Assembly (NCBI GenBank): GCA_022661535.1
Contig: JAKULF010000007.1
Location: forward strand, 1,612,001-1,676,000
DNA length: 64,000 bases
Direction: 5' to 3'
Source: Eutypa lata
Taxonomy: Eukaryota; Ascomycota; Sordariomycetes; Xylariales; Diatrypaceae
Below, one piece after another: positions 35,638 through 47,362 of the stretch. The first letter of the stretch is position 1; each line of letters begins with the position of its first letter. Both the position numbers and the translations under genes were made by a program. The notes under the pieces are model-generated. The model saw only the letters and a list, made by a program, of their open reading frames with translations. It was not told where the DNA came from and did no database searches.

Positions 35638-38600
35638 AGCTATGGCTATAGTGTGGGATAAAAGAGTGTATATAAGAGAATTAACGAAAGGATGACGTGC
35701 AATACGTCAGAAGGGCGAGCAGAAACTCTCACTTGAGATATACACTTGACGGTAGCAAAGAGGCGTAAAAGAGAGAGGAACTCGCCATGGCTCAAAACGG
35801 CGGACGAGAGGTTTTAAGAGACGCCCCTGTCCTTCAACCGCATGGCATGCTTATGGGTTGGTTGGCTACCAATGATACTGTACCTGCATTGGTGGCGTCC
35901 GCGGTTCGGGTGGTAGTGCGCACTCCCACTCGGGTCCCCTTAAAGGTAAAATGACTAGTAGAGTCGAGGCGTCCAGCTCCCGGTATTCGATTCGACCTGT
36001 CGTTGCACTCCACCGGCCGCCCGGGTAAAGTTCCGGTTCTGGAAATGTGGTTGCGCGGAAGGATGACAAAAGTGCGATGCAATCAGGCCAGAGACACCGG
36101 GCAGAACCTGACAAGGAGCCAAAAGAACCTGTAATAAAGCATGCCGTCCTTGGAATTGATGAGGCACAGCCACTCTAAAGCAGAGCAACCCTGGCTCAAG
36201 TCATTGGTCGATGAGACGGTCCGACCAAGCCAGCATAGCGGCAAGGGTCGCGATAGTGGGGTCGATCTAGCCTGAAATCGAACGACAGCCGATTGGAAAG
36301 GAGCTGAGAAACTGGTTTATTGGCTAGGACGGGAGGATTCGTCACCAATATATCTTATTTAAATATGCACAATTGCTAACAGAAAAGTCCTTCAATATGG
36401 CAATTGTTCAAGGTGAAATTGTCAAACTATGGAAATTGTGTAGGTATCAAATCCTAGAGGAATGAATATATATGTTACATTGATGTCTTTACCACATCAA
36501 TATACGTAAACTATAGCTTACAGTACATAGCATAACCAAACTTATTATGCAGTTCGACACCAGTTTTATTCATATTAAAGGCTGACAACTGAGTGATCAT
36601 ACTACGCTTGTGATGAGTTACATAAGTATATACAAATATATACGGCCCCAATTAGCCTTCGATAGTGCAATTTGTTGAACAAATCGGAGATGACGGTCTG
36701 GAGGGCTGATGTCTACCAATTATATAGAATATCATTGAAATTCATGTGCTCATTTAGCGAATGGTCTGATATTTTTAGACATGTGCGTCTCCAGAGAAGC
36801 TGATAATAAGATCTAAGGCTGTCGTAGTTCTATGTATGTAGAAGACGATGAACCTCCACGGAAATCTAGACGTGAGATCGATTTCTTTAGTGCATCGGCT
36901 AGTAAGCATTGGCTGCATGTAATGCCAAGGTTCCTCAAACTGATCTAGGTCTAACTAATTTCAACATAAGATCGGCGCTTAGGTTCAACCCCGAATCTGG
37001 AATCGTTCCCTGATACCCCTGAAAAAAGCCCGGGTACTAACCAGAACTGGGAGCGATCTGACGCGTCCCCTTAAGCAACATTGGACTTCACCTGCTCGTA
37101 TCCAATAATATATTTTCATCGTTTCACTTTCAAGCAACTTAGATATTTCCATAAGTAGTGTTTCGAAATATATGTATTATGCACTTTTTCCAATTTGAAC
37201 TACCAGACTTTCAAACCGTGTATCTTGTGAACTTTATTGAATCCCGACTTTGTTATACAGTTGTCTCGTCAAATAGTCACTGTGCCAGCTTGTGAGACAT
37301 ATGCTACTTCAACATAATATCTTAATGTCCAATGACTTGAATATAGGATACAGCTAAAACTATGTCTGTGTCTAACTGTTGAAGTCCAAGATTCTACCCT
37401 TGGACCAACCATTGTTTACACACAAGTTCTGGCTTATCGCTATTATTCTCTCAGCATATCTTAATAATGGTTCTAGAAAATAGTTCATTGCTAACTTAGC
37501 AACTCCGTTTTTGTAACTGAAGACGTGTATATGCATATGCAAGACAGGTAAGGGTGATATGAAGTCAAAATCTAAGTAATCAGGATTTTGTAGCCCATTC
37601 TCTTCCAGAGCACGCGTACTCCGTTATGCATACTAGTTATATATGTCTTTTCCTAGCAATAGCAAGATAGTCATTCGCTTTAAGGGTGTAGCACTAAAGA
37701 AGAACGGGTCGAAGGGGAGGGATGTATTAAGGAGCATATAAATAACTTTCAAGATCGCTCATACAAACGAAGCCAAATGAAGCCCAATGATTCCTCCAGC
37801 GCTATGGAGACATAACAAAGAGGGACATCGCGTTCCGCTGATTGGGGGAATAGAGGAGCTAGGTAGAGTGTATTTCATTGGAATGACAACTTCCTGACTA
37901 GACCTGCACTCTACTACGGGTATTTAAAAGGTGCTTTCTAAGTATACACGGTGATCACTGAGAGTGGACTCCTCCATCTGATTACATAAGCAACCCCTGA
38001 AAATAGGGGCCCCTTACTACAATAGAGGGCCACGATAAGGATTTCCTGGATATGCTAATAGCGATCTGCTGCATCTACTATGATAACAAAGATGTATAGC
38101 TAACACTAATTACTATTGTGCCCTTAAGGTGCTTATTACCCCAGGAAGTAATAGTTAGAAGGTATATGATTTAGGCCTCAGACATATAGTCATAACTACA
38201 TTTGGCCACGTGGTAGGCAAATGATTGATATTCTAACAGCAATGAAGAAAAGCAAGTCTAGGTATCCTTGACCGTAGTTTTGCGGGATGACATATTTGTA
38301 ACATGCCACTTCTTAATAACAGATATGTAGATTGATTTGGAATGAAAGCTTTGACAATATAAATGACGAAAAAAACATTTTTCTTTTCAATTGATTCTCT
38401 GTTATTCCATACAGAGCACAACAATGTGGGAAGGAAATTGGTCTACCAGGTACTATTATTGTAATTCTATTACTTTTCCTGAACTTGATCTCAAATTAGA
38501 GACCCAATGACTAAAATAGGGCATGTTCTCAGGTGAGACGATAGACCTAGTCTGAGCTACTGTGGCAATTGGAAATGAAAAATTAGATAAGATATTATCA

Positions 38601-40675
38601 ATGGAAAGAGTGGATGATTGTGGTGTAAAAAGCGACTGTATGCATGTACGTATGTATTACTATGGTAACAAGATAAACAAATGCAAGGGAGGTGTTTGTA
38701 TGAAGATATGAACGATGTAGCAAATGTTATTGTATGAACGGTCTAGGTATGCACTAGGTGTACTTACTAGAACGCAACTGTGTAGGCAAATTATTTTATT
38801 TATTGCATTTGGGGTGTTGTTGTAGGAGGCACAGGAAAGTTACATAAAGAGGTTTATAAAACAATGAGGAGGGCAGAAAACTACTGTTGGTAATGTAGCA
38901 TGGGAATGGATTTAATAAAAAGGTGGTGTGGGAAATTAGTCTGGTGATGTTCATTTGGGCAAATAAACAATGTGCTTTTTGAACCTCATAGTATTGAGGT
39001 AAACACCAATATGCTGGCTGGATATGTGCAGAGGGTACCTGAGTAGGTGGTGGTATGTCGATCTAGTGGAAGACAAGGCACGATACCAGTGGGATAACCA
39101 ACCATGTACGTTGTATCCAAGGGCAACACCATATGCCAGAGTTTACCCAGAAGGTAGATGAAGCAGATATATTTAAATTGATGACTTTTTTCCTATCGGG
39201 CAAGCCTCCGGGCGTCCAGTCTGACGGGTTGGGAGTAAGTGCTAAACATCTGCGGGGACCAGGATGTGCATGACGCGTTTGCCGAAACCAACTGCTAAAA
39301 ATCTCATAAGACCTCTGTTCGATCACGAACATGTCCTGGGGTTTTTCAGCCGGTCAATCCCGCCGGTACTTTTTCAGAACTTTTTTTTTCCACCATGGTT
39401 TTTTCTTCCTTGTTTCCTTTTAACTTTCTAAAGCTATTTAAATCATCTGACTCTATAGCAGAGAGTTCCAAAGCTTTCGTACTACATACATGGTGTCACG
39501 AGGTTATGTATTTTTGCCCATGTAGATGTTATGTTTCTAGTACTGCCTGCTATCATTTAGAATCCAGAAAATGTAATTAATGTCATATAACCCTTTTATT
39601 TAGCCACGATCTTACGTGCTGTTCAGAGTGCCTGCCAATAGTGACTTTCCATTGAATATGTATCCTGAAACGGATCTTCCATACCTTGCTTCCCGCTTCC
39701 ACCATATTTTTGGTGTTCACATTCATCTGCCTTCTCACCGTCCTTATCCTGCTTCCTACCACTACCAATCTCTTCAAGTCCCCATTTCTAACTTGTATAT
39801 CCCTCCAAGTCGTTATAGACAGTGGAAATCCGGATTTCCTTAGCAGTTACCATTCCCATGGTCCCTCGGAATTGTGCAATATATCGTTCCAATTTATTCG
39901 GCAGCTGCCCATCACTCTAGACCTCCTTTGGCTGTTTAAACATCATTCACCATTTTATTAGCACTGGAATTCCTGTAAAATAGCCTGATACTACCAAAAC
40001 TTCCAATCAAGATGTAAAAAGTAAGTTATTTCTCCACATCGAGCTCCCTAGCAACTGAATTCAGACGTTCTATTTGAAGGATCTCTAAATTCACCTTGAG
40101 AATCTAGAATGGTTGACATGTGATATTATGGTTGACACAGATAGTCTTCAGTATGATACTAGAGGAGGTGAACTTCCGGAAACTGTTCCAAATCACGACC
40201 TGGAAGATACGTTGTAGTATAATTTTTGGGGCTGGAACAAAGGAAAGCTGGAAAATTTGATGTCGAGCACCTTCCAAGCTACCGAAGTGTCTCTTTTATC
40301 TTTAAGTGGGCCAAGGAATATATCGAAGTAAGTAGTCAACCTTGAAGACATCGATTTCTAGCAAGGCGGTTTCTAATATATGTTTTCATGCAATCTAAAA
40401 AAGGGGTTGAATGGCTTAATCAGTGAAGTTAAACTGCCAAGGTGCTACAAACTGCTTCCGAAAATTACCCGCTCTGACTATGTAGTACTCCCTAGTCATA
40501 TGCATGTGGCAGATCCTGTTACACCATCTTTAAGGAGGGGTCTTGCATCATCTTTCAAACCGGTTTACCCTTTCACTTACACCACAACATTGCAAAATAA
40601 CAATACCATCATCACTTCACTCGTTCTCAAGTATTTATTAAACAGTCGCGCTTCTCAATAGCTACCTGTAGAAAA
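35638..40675. other. 5-kb gene-free spacer
   Basis: The largest ordinary spacer here: moderate AT, not the extreme A/T of the mutated blocks. The first 600 bp, upstream of the GH16 gene, are GC-richer. Small frames at 38233-38424, 39063-39332 and 39686-39961 show no motif. I could not find terminal repeats of an element. Confidence 0.4.
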
Positions 40676-41227
40676 ATGGCAGAGCAGCAGACCATCGACT
40701 GGGCTGCGATCAGCTCCAAGCTGCCGTACGAGAAGACAGCACCAGCCAAGGCGCAGCGAGACGACCTCTGGAAAGGCATCGACGTCAACGCGAACGGGTA
40801 CCTGTCGCTGGCGGAGGTGGACAAGGGGGTCCGCGACGTCCTGGGGCTGGGGGACTCGGTGTTCGACGCCAAGCCCGCCGTGATGCGGGCCTTCCAGGCC
40901 GCCAAGAACGCCGCCAAGACCAAGAGCCCGCGCGGCGACGACTACATCGAGCGGCCCGAGTTCCGCCTCCTGCTGCTCTACCTGCGCGAGTACTTCGAGC
41001 TGTACCAGGCGTTCGCGCGCATCGACGCCGGCGACGACAACCGCGTCGACTTTGGCGAGTTCGTGAGGGCCCGCCCCCTGGTCGAGAAGTGGGTCGGCGG
41101 CCCTGTCGAGGACTACGAGGCCGAGTTCGCCAGGGTCGATAAGAACGGCGGCGGCCAGATCCTCTTCAGCGAGTTTGCGGAATGGGCTATCGCGAAGAGT
41201 CTTGATCTCGAGGAGGATGATGACTGA
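40676..41227 (+). CDS. EF-hand calcium-binding protein, calflagin (flagellar calcium-binding protein)-like
   Basis: Single exon, 183 residues, ATG in the good context AAAAATGGC. Canonical EF-hand loops are at 36-47 (DVNANGYLSLAE), 117-128 (DAGDDNRVDFGE) and 155-166 (DKNGGGQILFSE), with a degenerate one near 88-97. The segments LPYEKTAPAKAQRDDLWKGI, SLAEVDKGVRDVL and FRLLLLYLREYFELYQAF recall the trypanosomatid flagellar calcium-binding proteins more than calmodulin. The acidic tail DLEEDDD is distinct. There is no N-terminal MG acylation motif (the start is MAEQQ), so membrane attachment is not indicated. Likely a cytosolic calcium sensor or buffer; partner unknown. The reading frame is strongly GC-rich. 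Confidence 0.9.
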   Translation: MAEQQTIDWAAISSKLPYEKTAPAKAQRDDLWKGIDVNANGYLSLAEVDKGVRDVLGLGDSVFDAKPAVMRAFQAAKNAAKTKSPRGDDYIERPEFRLLLLYLREYFELYQAFARIDAGDDNRVDFGEFVRARPLVEKWVGGPVEDYEAEFARVDKNGGGQILFSEFAEWAIAKSLDLEEDDD

Positions 41228-41589
41228 GTGCGCGGTGTGCTCGTGGGAATGAGTTGCTATACCTATGCGTGTGGGGTGTCAGGTTTTGAGATTCGACTCA
41301 CTGGCTGTGTGAGAACTCGCGGGTCGAGGGGAGACTGGAGCTCCAAGAAAACCACCTACTTCGGGTTGGTTCGCTGAATTTTAGCCCATGAAACATGATC
41401 AGATATAAATGTAGATAACTTGAGTTGATATGAAGGGCATTGTGTGGAAGGGATGATAAGCCAGCCTGTTTATATATAGGTGTTGTCTGTTGCTTTCGTG
41501 TTGTTCTTTATTTGCCTATATGCTATGTGAGTCAGACGAGAGAAAGCAAATGACTGATTATTATAACTAGTTGAAATCAACATATCTAT
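41228..41589. other. 360-bp convergent spacer
   Basis: 3' UTRs of the EF-hand and lectin-like genes; nothing else seen. Confidence 0.35.
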
Positions 41590-43160
41590 CTAATTTACCA
41601 TAGGAACATCAGCCAGAGAAGATAACGACCAATTATCCTCCGCCGCAGCGCGAAATTTCTGCCAGATGAGCTCATTGTCTTCGTTGTATGCAAACACGTT
41701 CACCCTTCCGGGCCCGTCGCTCATGGCTTTGGGAGGGCCCGATAATTTGTCATCTCCCACCACCTGAAATCCGACCTCGGGCTCCCATGTTTTCGACGTG
41801 ACGTCGAAGCTTTTATATAACATAGAACCATCCTCTCCCCAGGCGAACACGTCTAAGCTGTCCTCATCAACACTGATGGCGTCCGGTGCGCCTTGGATCT
41901 TTGTGTCGCCGCTTATACGCGTCCAATTGGCCCATTTCTCATCGTTGTACGAGATATACCATAGCCCAGCGTCCCCACCCCGCGCGAATACATCGAGTGT
42001 TCCAGGGGTACGTGAAAGTGCAACCGGGGATGTTGTGATGAACCCTTCGAGGTCTTCGTAGTCGGACCACTTACTAGTCTCTGAAGCATACGTCGCATGC
42101 AACAGATGGCTATTCGCCCTGGAAACGGCGAAGAGGTCGAGGCGGGTGTCGTCGCTATTCCAAGCTACCACCGCAGGTGTCATGGGCTGTAGATCGGGAC
42201 CTTCGACCTGTATGAGGTTCGACCATCCGTCTTCGGGAAAGTATTGAAAGTATTGTGCCGCAAGCCCGGAGTCGCCCTTGCTAAGATAGAACACTTTCAT
42301 CTGCTCGATCGTCGGCTCGTATTGGACCTCGACGGGGGCGCTGATGAGTTCGATGTCCCCAAAGCCATCCCAGTGAGTGGGATCGCCTTCACCGCTCCAG
42401 ATCTGATTCTCGTCATGAAACTTACGGTAGCCGCTGCGCTTGCCGTTGATATGAATTTCGGTTCGGTTTTGTGATTTGTCTGCTATGCGATGGTTCACGG
42501 CGATCGATGGTGCAAGGTTCGTGTCGATACCACCACCCACTAACTCCATTTCACTCCCTCCTGGTAGGAAGTCCGTTTCGGATGTCGCGTTCTCGTTTCG
42601 ATATTTACGATAAACTGAAGATGTATCGTTATTCGTCAAGGCGAAGATCTCGAGGTGAGGGTAACCCCAGGAGATAGCAGTCGGAGCGAGACCAGGCGCG
42701 ACGCTTGTAGGACTGCCAGTCATCTCGGCCTCTGAAGGCCCAGTGTTTTCATCAACTGTTGCGGTATCATTTGCGGTATCACTCTGGCTGTTGCTAACGT
42801 AGTGTTAGAAAATGCCGAAGTTCTTGGAACTACGTTGACTTACCTAGTACTAGTTGTGTCAGACCCGGGCTTAACTACGACTCCTACAACAACACCGACA
42901 ACTATTGCGATAATGATAACGAGGCAGCCAGCTGCGACGAGTATAATTTTCTTGGTATTTCTCTTCTTCGCAGGTAACGGTTGGTCGATATGTTCTTCTG
43001 CTTTATACGTGCTGATGAAAGGTTCTTTGTGGTTCCCATCTTCAACCTGGACTGAATGAAGCCAGTTGGAGGAAGGCAAGGCAAGTTCGAGTCCGGGTTG
43101 AGGCCTGGAATCTACCACCTCAAGTCCAGGCTGCTCGTGGTTATGGCTTGCGCCAGTCAT
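41590..43160 (-). CDS. Type II membrane protein with PLL-like beta-propeller (lectin-like) domain
   Basis: Exons 43160-42844 and 42793-41590, 506 residues, phase 2 junction with a 50-bp intron. A cytosolic N-terminus of about 70 residues ends in KKRNTKK, followed by one long membrane helix (IILVAAGCLVIIIAIVVGVV, about 72-96). A short Thr/Asp-rich stalk leads to the extracellular domain. That domain contains repeated blades: HLEIFALTNNDTSSVYRK, RLDLFAVSRANSHLLHATY, TLDVFARGGDAGLWYISY, SLDVFAWGEDGSMLYKSF and RVNVFAYNEDNELIWQKF. This xDVFaxGxDxxLxxxx pattern is that of PLL/fucose-lectin-type propellers. Sugar binding is inferred from the fold, not shown. Confidence 0.88.
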
Positions 43161-44327
43161 GGCTCACGAAGCACTGCACTGCCAGTGTCGTCCGAAGACT
43201 TCGGACGGCGTTCTTTAGTTCTGTTTTGAAAGCGAGGGTGCGGTGGTCCTTGAATTATGTGCAGCAAAGAAAGAAGTCAGTCCAAGAAGAGCCTCCTGGC
43301 TCTAACTAGGTCTGTGGTCCTATCCTGCGGCCAGATCCCAGCAGCCCTACATGTTTCGCCTTCAGCTTGCTATTGCAGCCCATGCACGTATAGCCAATCA
43401 CTTAACTGAGTCAAATGCGGACTTTCCTCTTATGGACTTCTCTAACAGAATGCACACATGAATAAAACTGGGCGGCTGGCTAAGCGTCATTGAAGCGGCC
43501 GCTAGCCTAGAAGCCAACTTGACCTTGTTATCTTGGAAAATCCCCCAAAAGCTGAGGGTACAGCCTATAGTCAGACAGGAGGCAAACCTTGGACCGTCAA
43601 GTTATAAATAGAATATTTAGGAAACCCCCCTTTGTTTTTCAAACCCATCATAGTCTCGCCCTGGAGGCTTTCCGACAAATTGGCTTATTGTCCGTACCTA
43701 GATGTGCCGATAGAAGGCGACAAGACATTGCCAAGCAACATCCATCTTTTATGACTGGCCAATGCTTACATTGATATTAAATCGATCTAATTATACTTTG
43801 TATTGTCCCTAGTCAAATGGTACGTGGGACGACATACATAACTAGCTATTATAGAGGATCATTGAGGGAGATGCCTCATTACATTCCATCAGGCATACGT
43901 TTTCATTACTTGATGTTCAGATGCGTCTGCAACGGTAACCATAGTCTTAGCCGAGTGCTATGTTCTCTATGGAAAGTACAATGCCATAGTGGCTGGGAAG
44001 ATATAGCCTAGACTGGCCACCTAAGTTGTAGCTAGTAGCCTAAAGCTACGATATTGACGGAGTTCATGTTTTTGACGATGTGTAGGGGACTAGTTTAAAA
44101 ATGGTATCATTCTAGGTTTCGTCGAATAGGTGACCTGTCGATGGTTCCACGCTATGAACTGAGTGTTGCTCGAATACCAACTAGAAAAACTTTTAAGCGA
44201 CAATGGAAAAAGACGAAATGGATTTCCTGAACTGTGGCTGGAAATTAATTCTTATTCCGTTTTATGTTATGTTTCTTGTCTTAAGTTAGCTTTGCTATGC
44301 TTGGTAGAGGTACATGAAGTATCTGGA
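43161..44327. other. 1.2-kb spacer
   Basis: Promoter of the lectin-like gene and downstream region of the next gene. GTCCGAAGACTTCGGAC near 43190 is a short palindrome. No gene seen. Confidence 0.4.
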
Positions 44328-45679
44328 TCAGATAAACGTTGGCGTCGGAATACTCGACGACGTCGTTGTAGATCTACCCGTAGCCGTTGATCCGCATTGG
44401 AAGCATCCGGGTTGATAGTAGTTGTCCGAGTAGCCATCTATCTGTACGAAATTTATCTCGGCTGGAGAGCCAGAATAGAGGGCACAAGATCCTTGGTTAG
44501 ATCCTCTGTAATAGGAAAACGTCTCGCATGCATCATCCTCAACGCAGCTGTCGGCGCAGTTTTCCAGACTAGAGGCATCACCACCGTCGAGTTCGAAAGC
44601 ATATTCCAGGCTGCCCCTCCCTTCTTGTCCACATACGAGGCCCTCTGGAGGTGGAGAGACGGCGGTGCAAGGCGTACAAGAAGTAGTCATAGTTATGTCA
44701 TCTAGAACTAGGTCTGCACCGTAGAAGTAACTACCGCTGCAGGCGAAACTCAGCAGGAGGGTGGCATCTGCGGATGGAGGCGTGACAACCACGTTATACG
44801 ACTGGTATTGGTAAACACCGCCACGGCCAATGGTAGATCTATCAAACGTTTGGCCGCCGAGGCTTACGGTAACGGAGCAACTGCCATCGTATATCTGCTG
44901 GCGATCGGCGAGTGACCAGTCGTATGTTACCGTGTACACGCGGGACACGTCCAAACCCGTTAGATCTTGTGACAACGTGTACGCTGTGTTCCTTGAATCT
45001 CCCGCGATGAAACTTAATACTATTAGCAATGATATACAGTGAGAGTAAAATCATAGACCTACATATAATGACTGCCTGTATTAGCGTGCGACTCATCGCT
45101 TAATATACTAACACCTGCACCTAACGCCCAAGGGGCGGCGCTTTCGTTATCCTCGAAGCCTGAGTTTGCAATAACGTTTGCCGTGTCAGAAGTACAGGTC
45201 GGCACGGGTGCTGAGCTTGAGGTTGTTAGGCTGGCGGAAGCGCTAGAAGATTGGGTTATACTAGCTATTGAAGTCGACGATGCCTCAGAACTTGTCGTGG
45301 CTGTAGCGGATATTGTCGAACTAGTAGTTGTGCCGGTAGTTGAGCTGGTAGTCGAGCTAATAGTCGAACTGGTAACCGAACTGGCAGATACCGCTGAACT
45401 AGTACTGCTGACTGTTGAAATGGTGGCTACTGTGGATGAAGTGGTGAGCTGAGATGAGGCCGTTAAAGTTGCAGAGTTAGTTGTGAAAGTCGCACTTCTA
45501 GTGGCCGATCCGGTAGAGGACGAATTGAAATAAGACAACGTTGATGATATCGACTCTAGTGAAGAAGATGTTGCAACAGTCTCAGACATGCTTATAGAGC
45601 TTGGAGTAATTCTAATGCAGGGTTTCGCTGCCACAAACGTAGACGCCACCCATAACGCGAAGATCTTAGAGGACACCAT
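44328..45679 (-). CDS. Secreted Ser/Thr-rich protein with CBM-like and PAN/Apple-like domains
   Basis: Exons 45679-45063 and 45012-44328, 433 residues. A signal peptide (MVSSKIFALWVASTFVAAKP) is followed by about 130 residues of almost pure Ser/Thr/Ala, likely O-mannosylated. Next comes a jelly-roll module that starts NVIANSGFEDNESAAPW, like the CBM/CenC type. A Cys-rich segment (LVCGQEGRG .. CADSCVEDDACETFSYYRG .. CALYSG) follows, matching the PAN/Apple pattern. It ends in a short Ser/Thr tail. The 50-bp intron uses a GTAGGT donor and an AAG acceptor, the only pair keeping both halves in phase. It probably binds wall or extracellular polysaccharide. The exact 3' end is less certain. Confidence 0.8.
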
Positions 45680-46716
45680 ATTAACGAGAGTATTAGGTTA
45701 GGTCGATAATGAACTCTGGAAAGAAAGATCTTGAAACTATAGAGGAATGGAAAGGAGATGTTCACAAGAAGGGGGAGGGTTCTGATTATCATCTTATTCA
45801 ATAGCAGACAATCAACTATCTACTAGTAAAAGCTGATGTTAGTAGCTGAAGCTATTCCCGCCGCCGACGCCACATTCGGCGTTCTGGACCATATAGGGCT
45901 TTTCAGCTAAGTCTACGGCTGATTATATGAGCCGGTTAAGTCTAGAACTTGGATATAAGTTGGTACCTGAACCTAGTTATATACTAATGAGACTATTGGA
46001 ACTATTTTACACTTAGGCTACTATCGCGCTACGCTAGGCTCCCCCTTTACGTCTAATGCAATTGGGCTTTACTTAAATTGCAAACGATCAGGGACACGAT
46101 TGGTTTTCTGCTTCGGCTGCAGTACTAAAATTCCTTTATCAATAAGCTCTACCGCATATGGAATTTATCTTTTATACGGTTGCGAGTAAATCCGAAGCAA
46201 GATGGCACTTGGCTTGGCACGTAGTAATTGTTTTCACGTATTTAATACCGGACACATCCTCATGGTTCTTCCACTAAATTGAAGAAAACGAAGAGGGAAT
46301 TCTAGCATGTACGAAGACAAATAAATAATTCCCAGGTTAGTTTTAAAAGCTTAATTATAGTGTTCAATGTTAGAATGGTTCCATTTGTGTGGATAATAGT
46401 GATATGTTCAAGTTATCCGATCTAAATCTTGGCTTTACGCGCTGTCTACCTCGGCCTATAACCTTGATCACAACTTATATTACATTGGGAAAGGACTTCC
46501 ATTTTTTGCTTCATTGATTAAGTGCCATATAATACAGACGCTCATGGAAGAGATGCTATTGTCAGGCCCTTGTTCTGGCTCGATTTGATCCAATGTTTAT
46601 TCCATTAGCGTGACCTACGCTATAAAGATTTGTCTAACTCCTTTCCCAACTCCAAACACTCCATCTCTTCATACTCAAACTAGAGTGATGCGGTCTTCGT
46701 TAGGCGTAAATCATGT
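45680..46716. other. 1.0-kb spacer
   Basis: No gene, repeat or RNA feature that I can support. Confidence 0.4.
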
Positions 46717-47362
46717 TTAGAAACCCAATGCAGCGTTGAATGCATCAGCTGTGGTTTCATCCTTGGTTCCCAGAGCCTCTACCTCAGCTTGTGCATCCTC
46801 ACACAGAGCCACAGCGGCCTCGTTAGCGTTGCAGACGTTGGTGAGTTGGTCGCAGACACGGTTCTTTCCTGGCGCGTTAGACAAAGTTCTTCAATGAAAA
46901 AACCTAAAGCAGATATCCCCTTCCTTCTAACCTGGGGAAATTAGGACATACCGTGATGATGTTCGGGTTAAGAGCATCTGCAAATTCGTAGTTAGCAATA
47001 ATTCTTTCGTTGAGTTGTGAGTACCTAGGTGCCAGAAGGTATATTGCGGGAGTCGTCAACTCCAGAACAACTCGATAAGTCCATGAAGAGAACTAGCCCT
47101 CATAGTGCAAAATATAATGATGAAAATTATTCAATAATTGCCTACCTTGTTGGCCTTCAGCAACGAGTGGGTCGACGGGAAGGAAAGTACCCTCATCCGC
47201 ATCGCGGCCTTCACGGCCGAGTTGAAAGTCGATAGTGGGATCGCAGTCACCGAAGTCGGCAGCGCCATCTGCTCCGTCGTCCTGGCGTGCACTGATTCTT
47301 GAAGTAGTCGCAGTGACGGCTACAACCGCGGAGAGGGCAAGGAAGAAAGTCTTTGTCTGCAT
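46717..47362 (-). CDS. Small secreted cysteine-containing protein (129 residues)
   Basis: Exons 47362-47146, 46977-46952 (26 nt) and 46863-46717. The start is the ATG at 47362 (MQTKTFFLALSAVVAVTATT, a signal peptide). The mature part has DFGDCDPTIDFQLGREGR, FLPVDPLVAEGQQ, then DALNPNIIT from the small exon joined to NRVCDQLTNVCNANEAAVAL, and ends TADAFNAALGF. Cysteines are at 40, 85, 92 and 102, enough for two disulfides. The layout matches a group of uncharacterised secreted Pezizomycotina proteins that I recall by the ALNPNIIT..C..LTNVC signature; no function is known to me. Acceptor of the last intron is AAG. It is a candidate surface protein or effector by size and secretion only. Confidence 0.8.

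Noticed and set aside
36960..37010. GGTTCAACCCCGAATC, a tRNA T-loop-like sequence
   Set aside because: No matching D-arm, anticodon arm or acceptor stem upstream.
35638..40675. Possible degraded transposon in the 5-kb desert
   Set aside because: No terminal repeats, target duplication or transposase motif could be found by eye.
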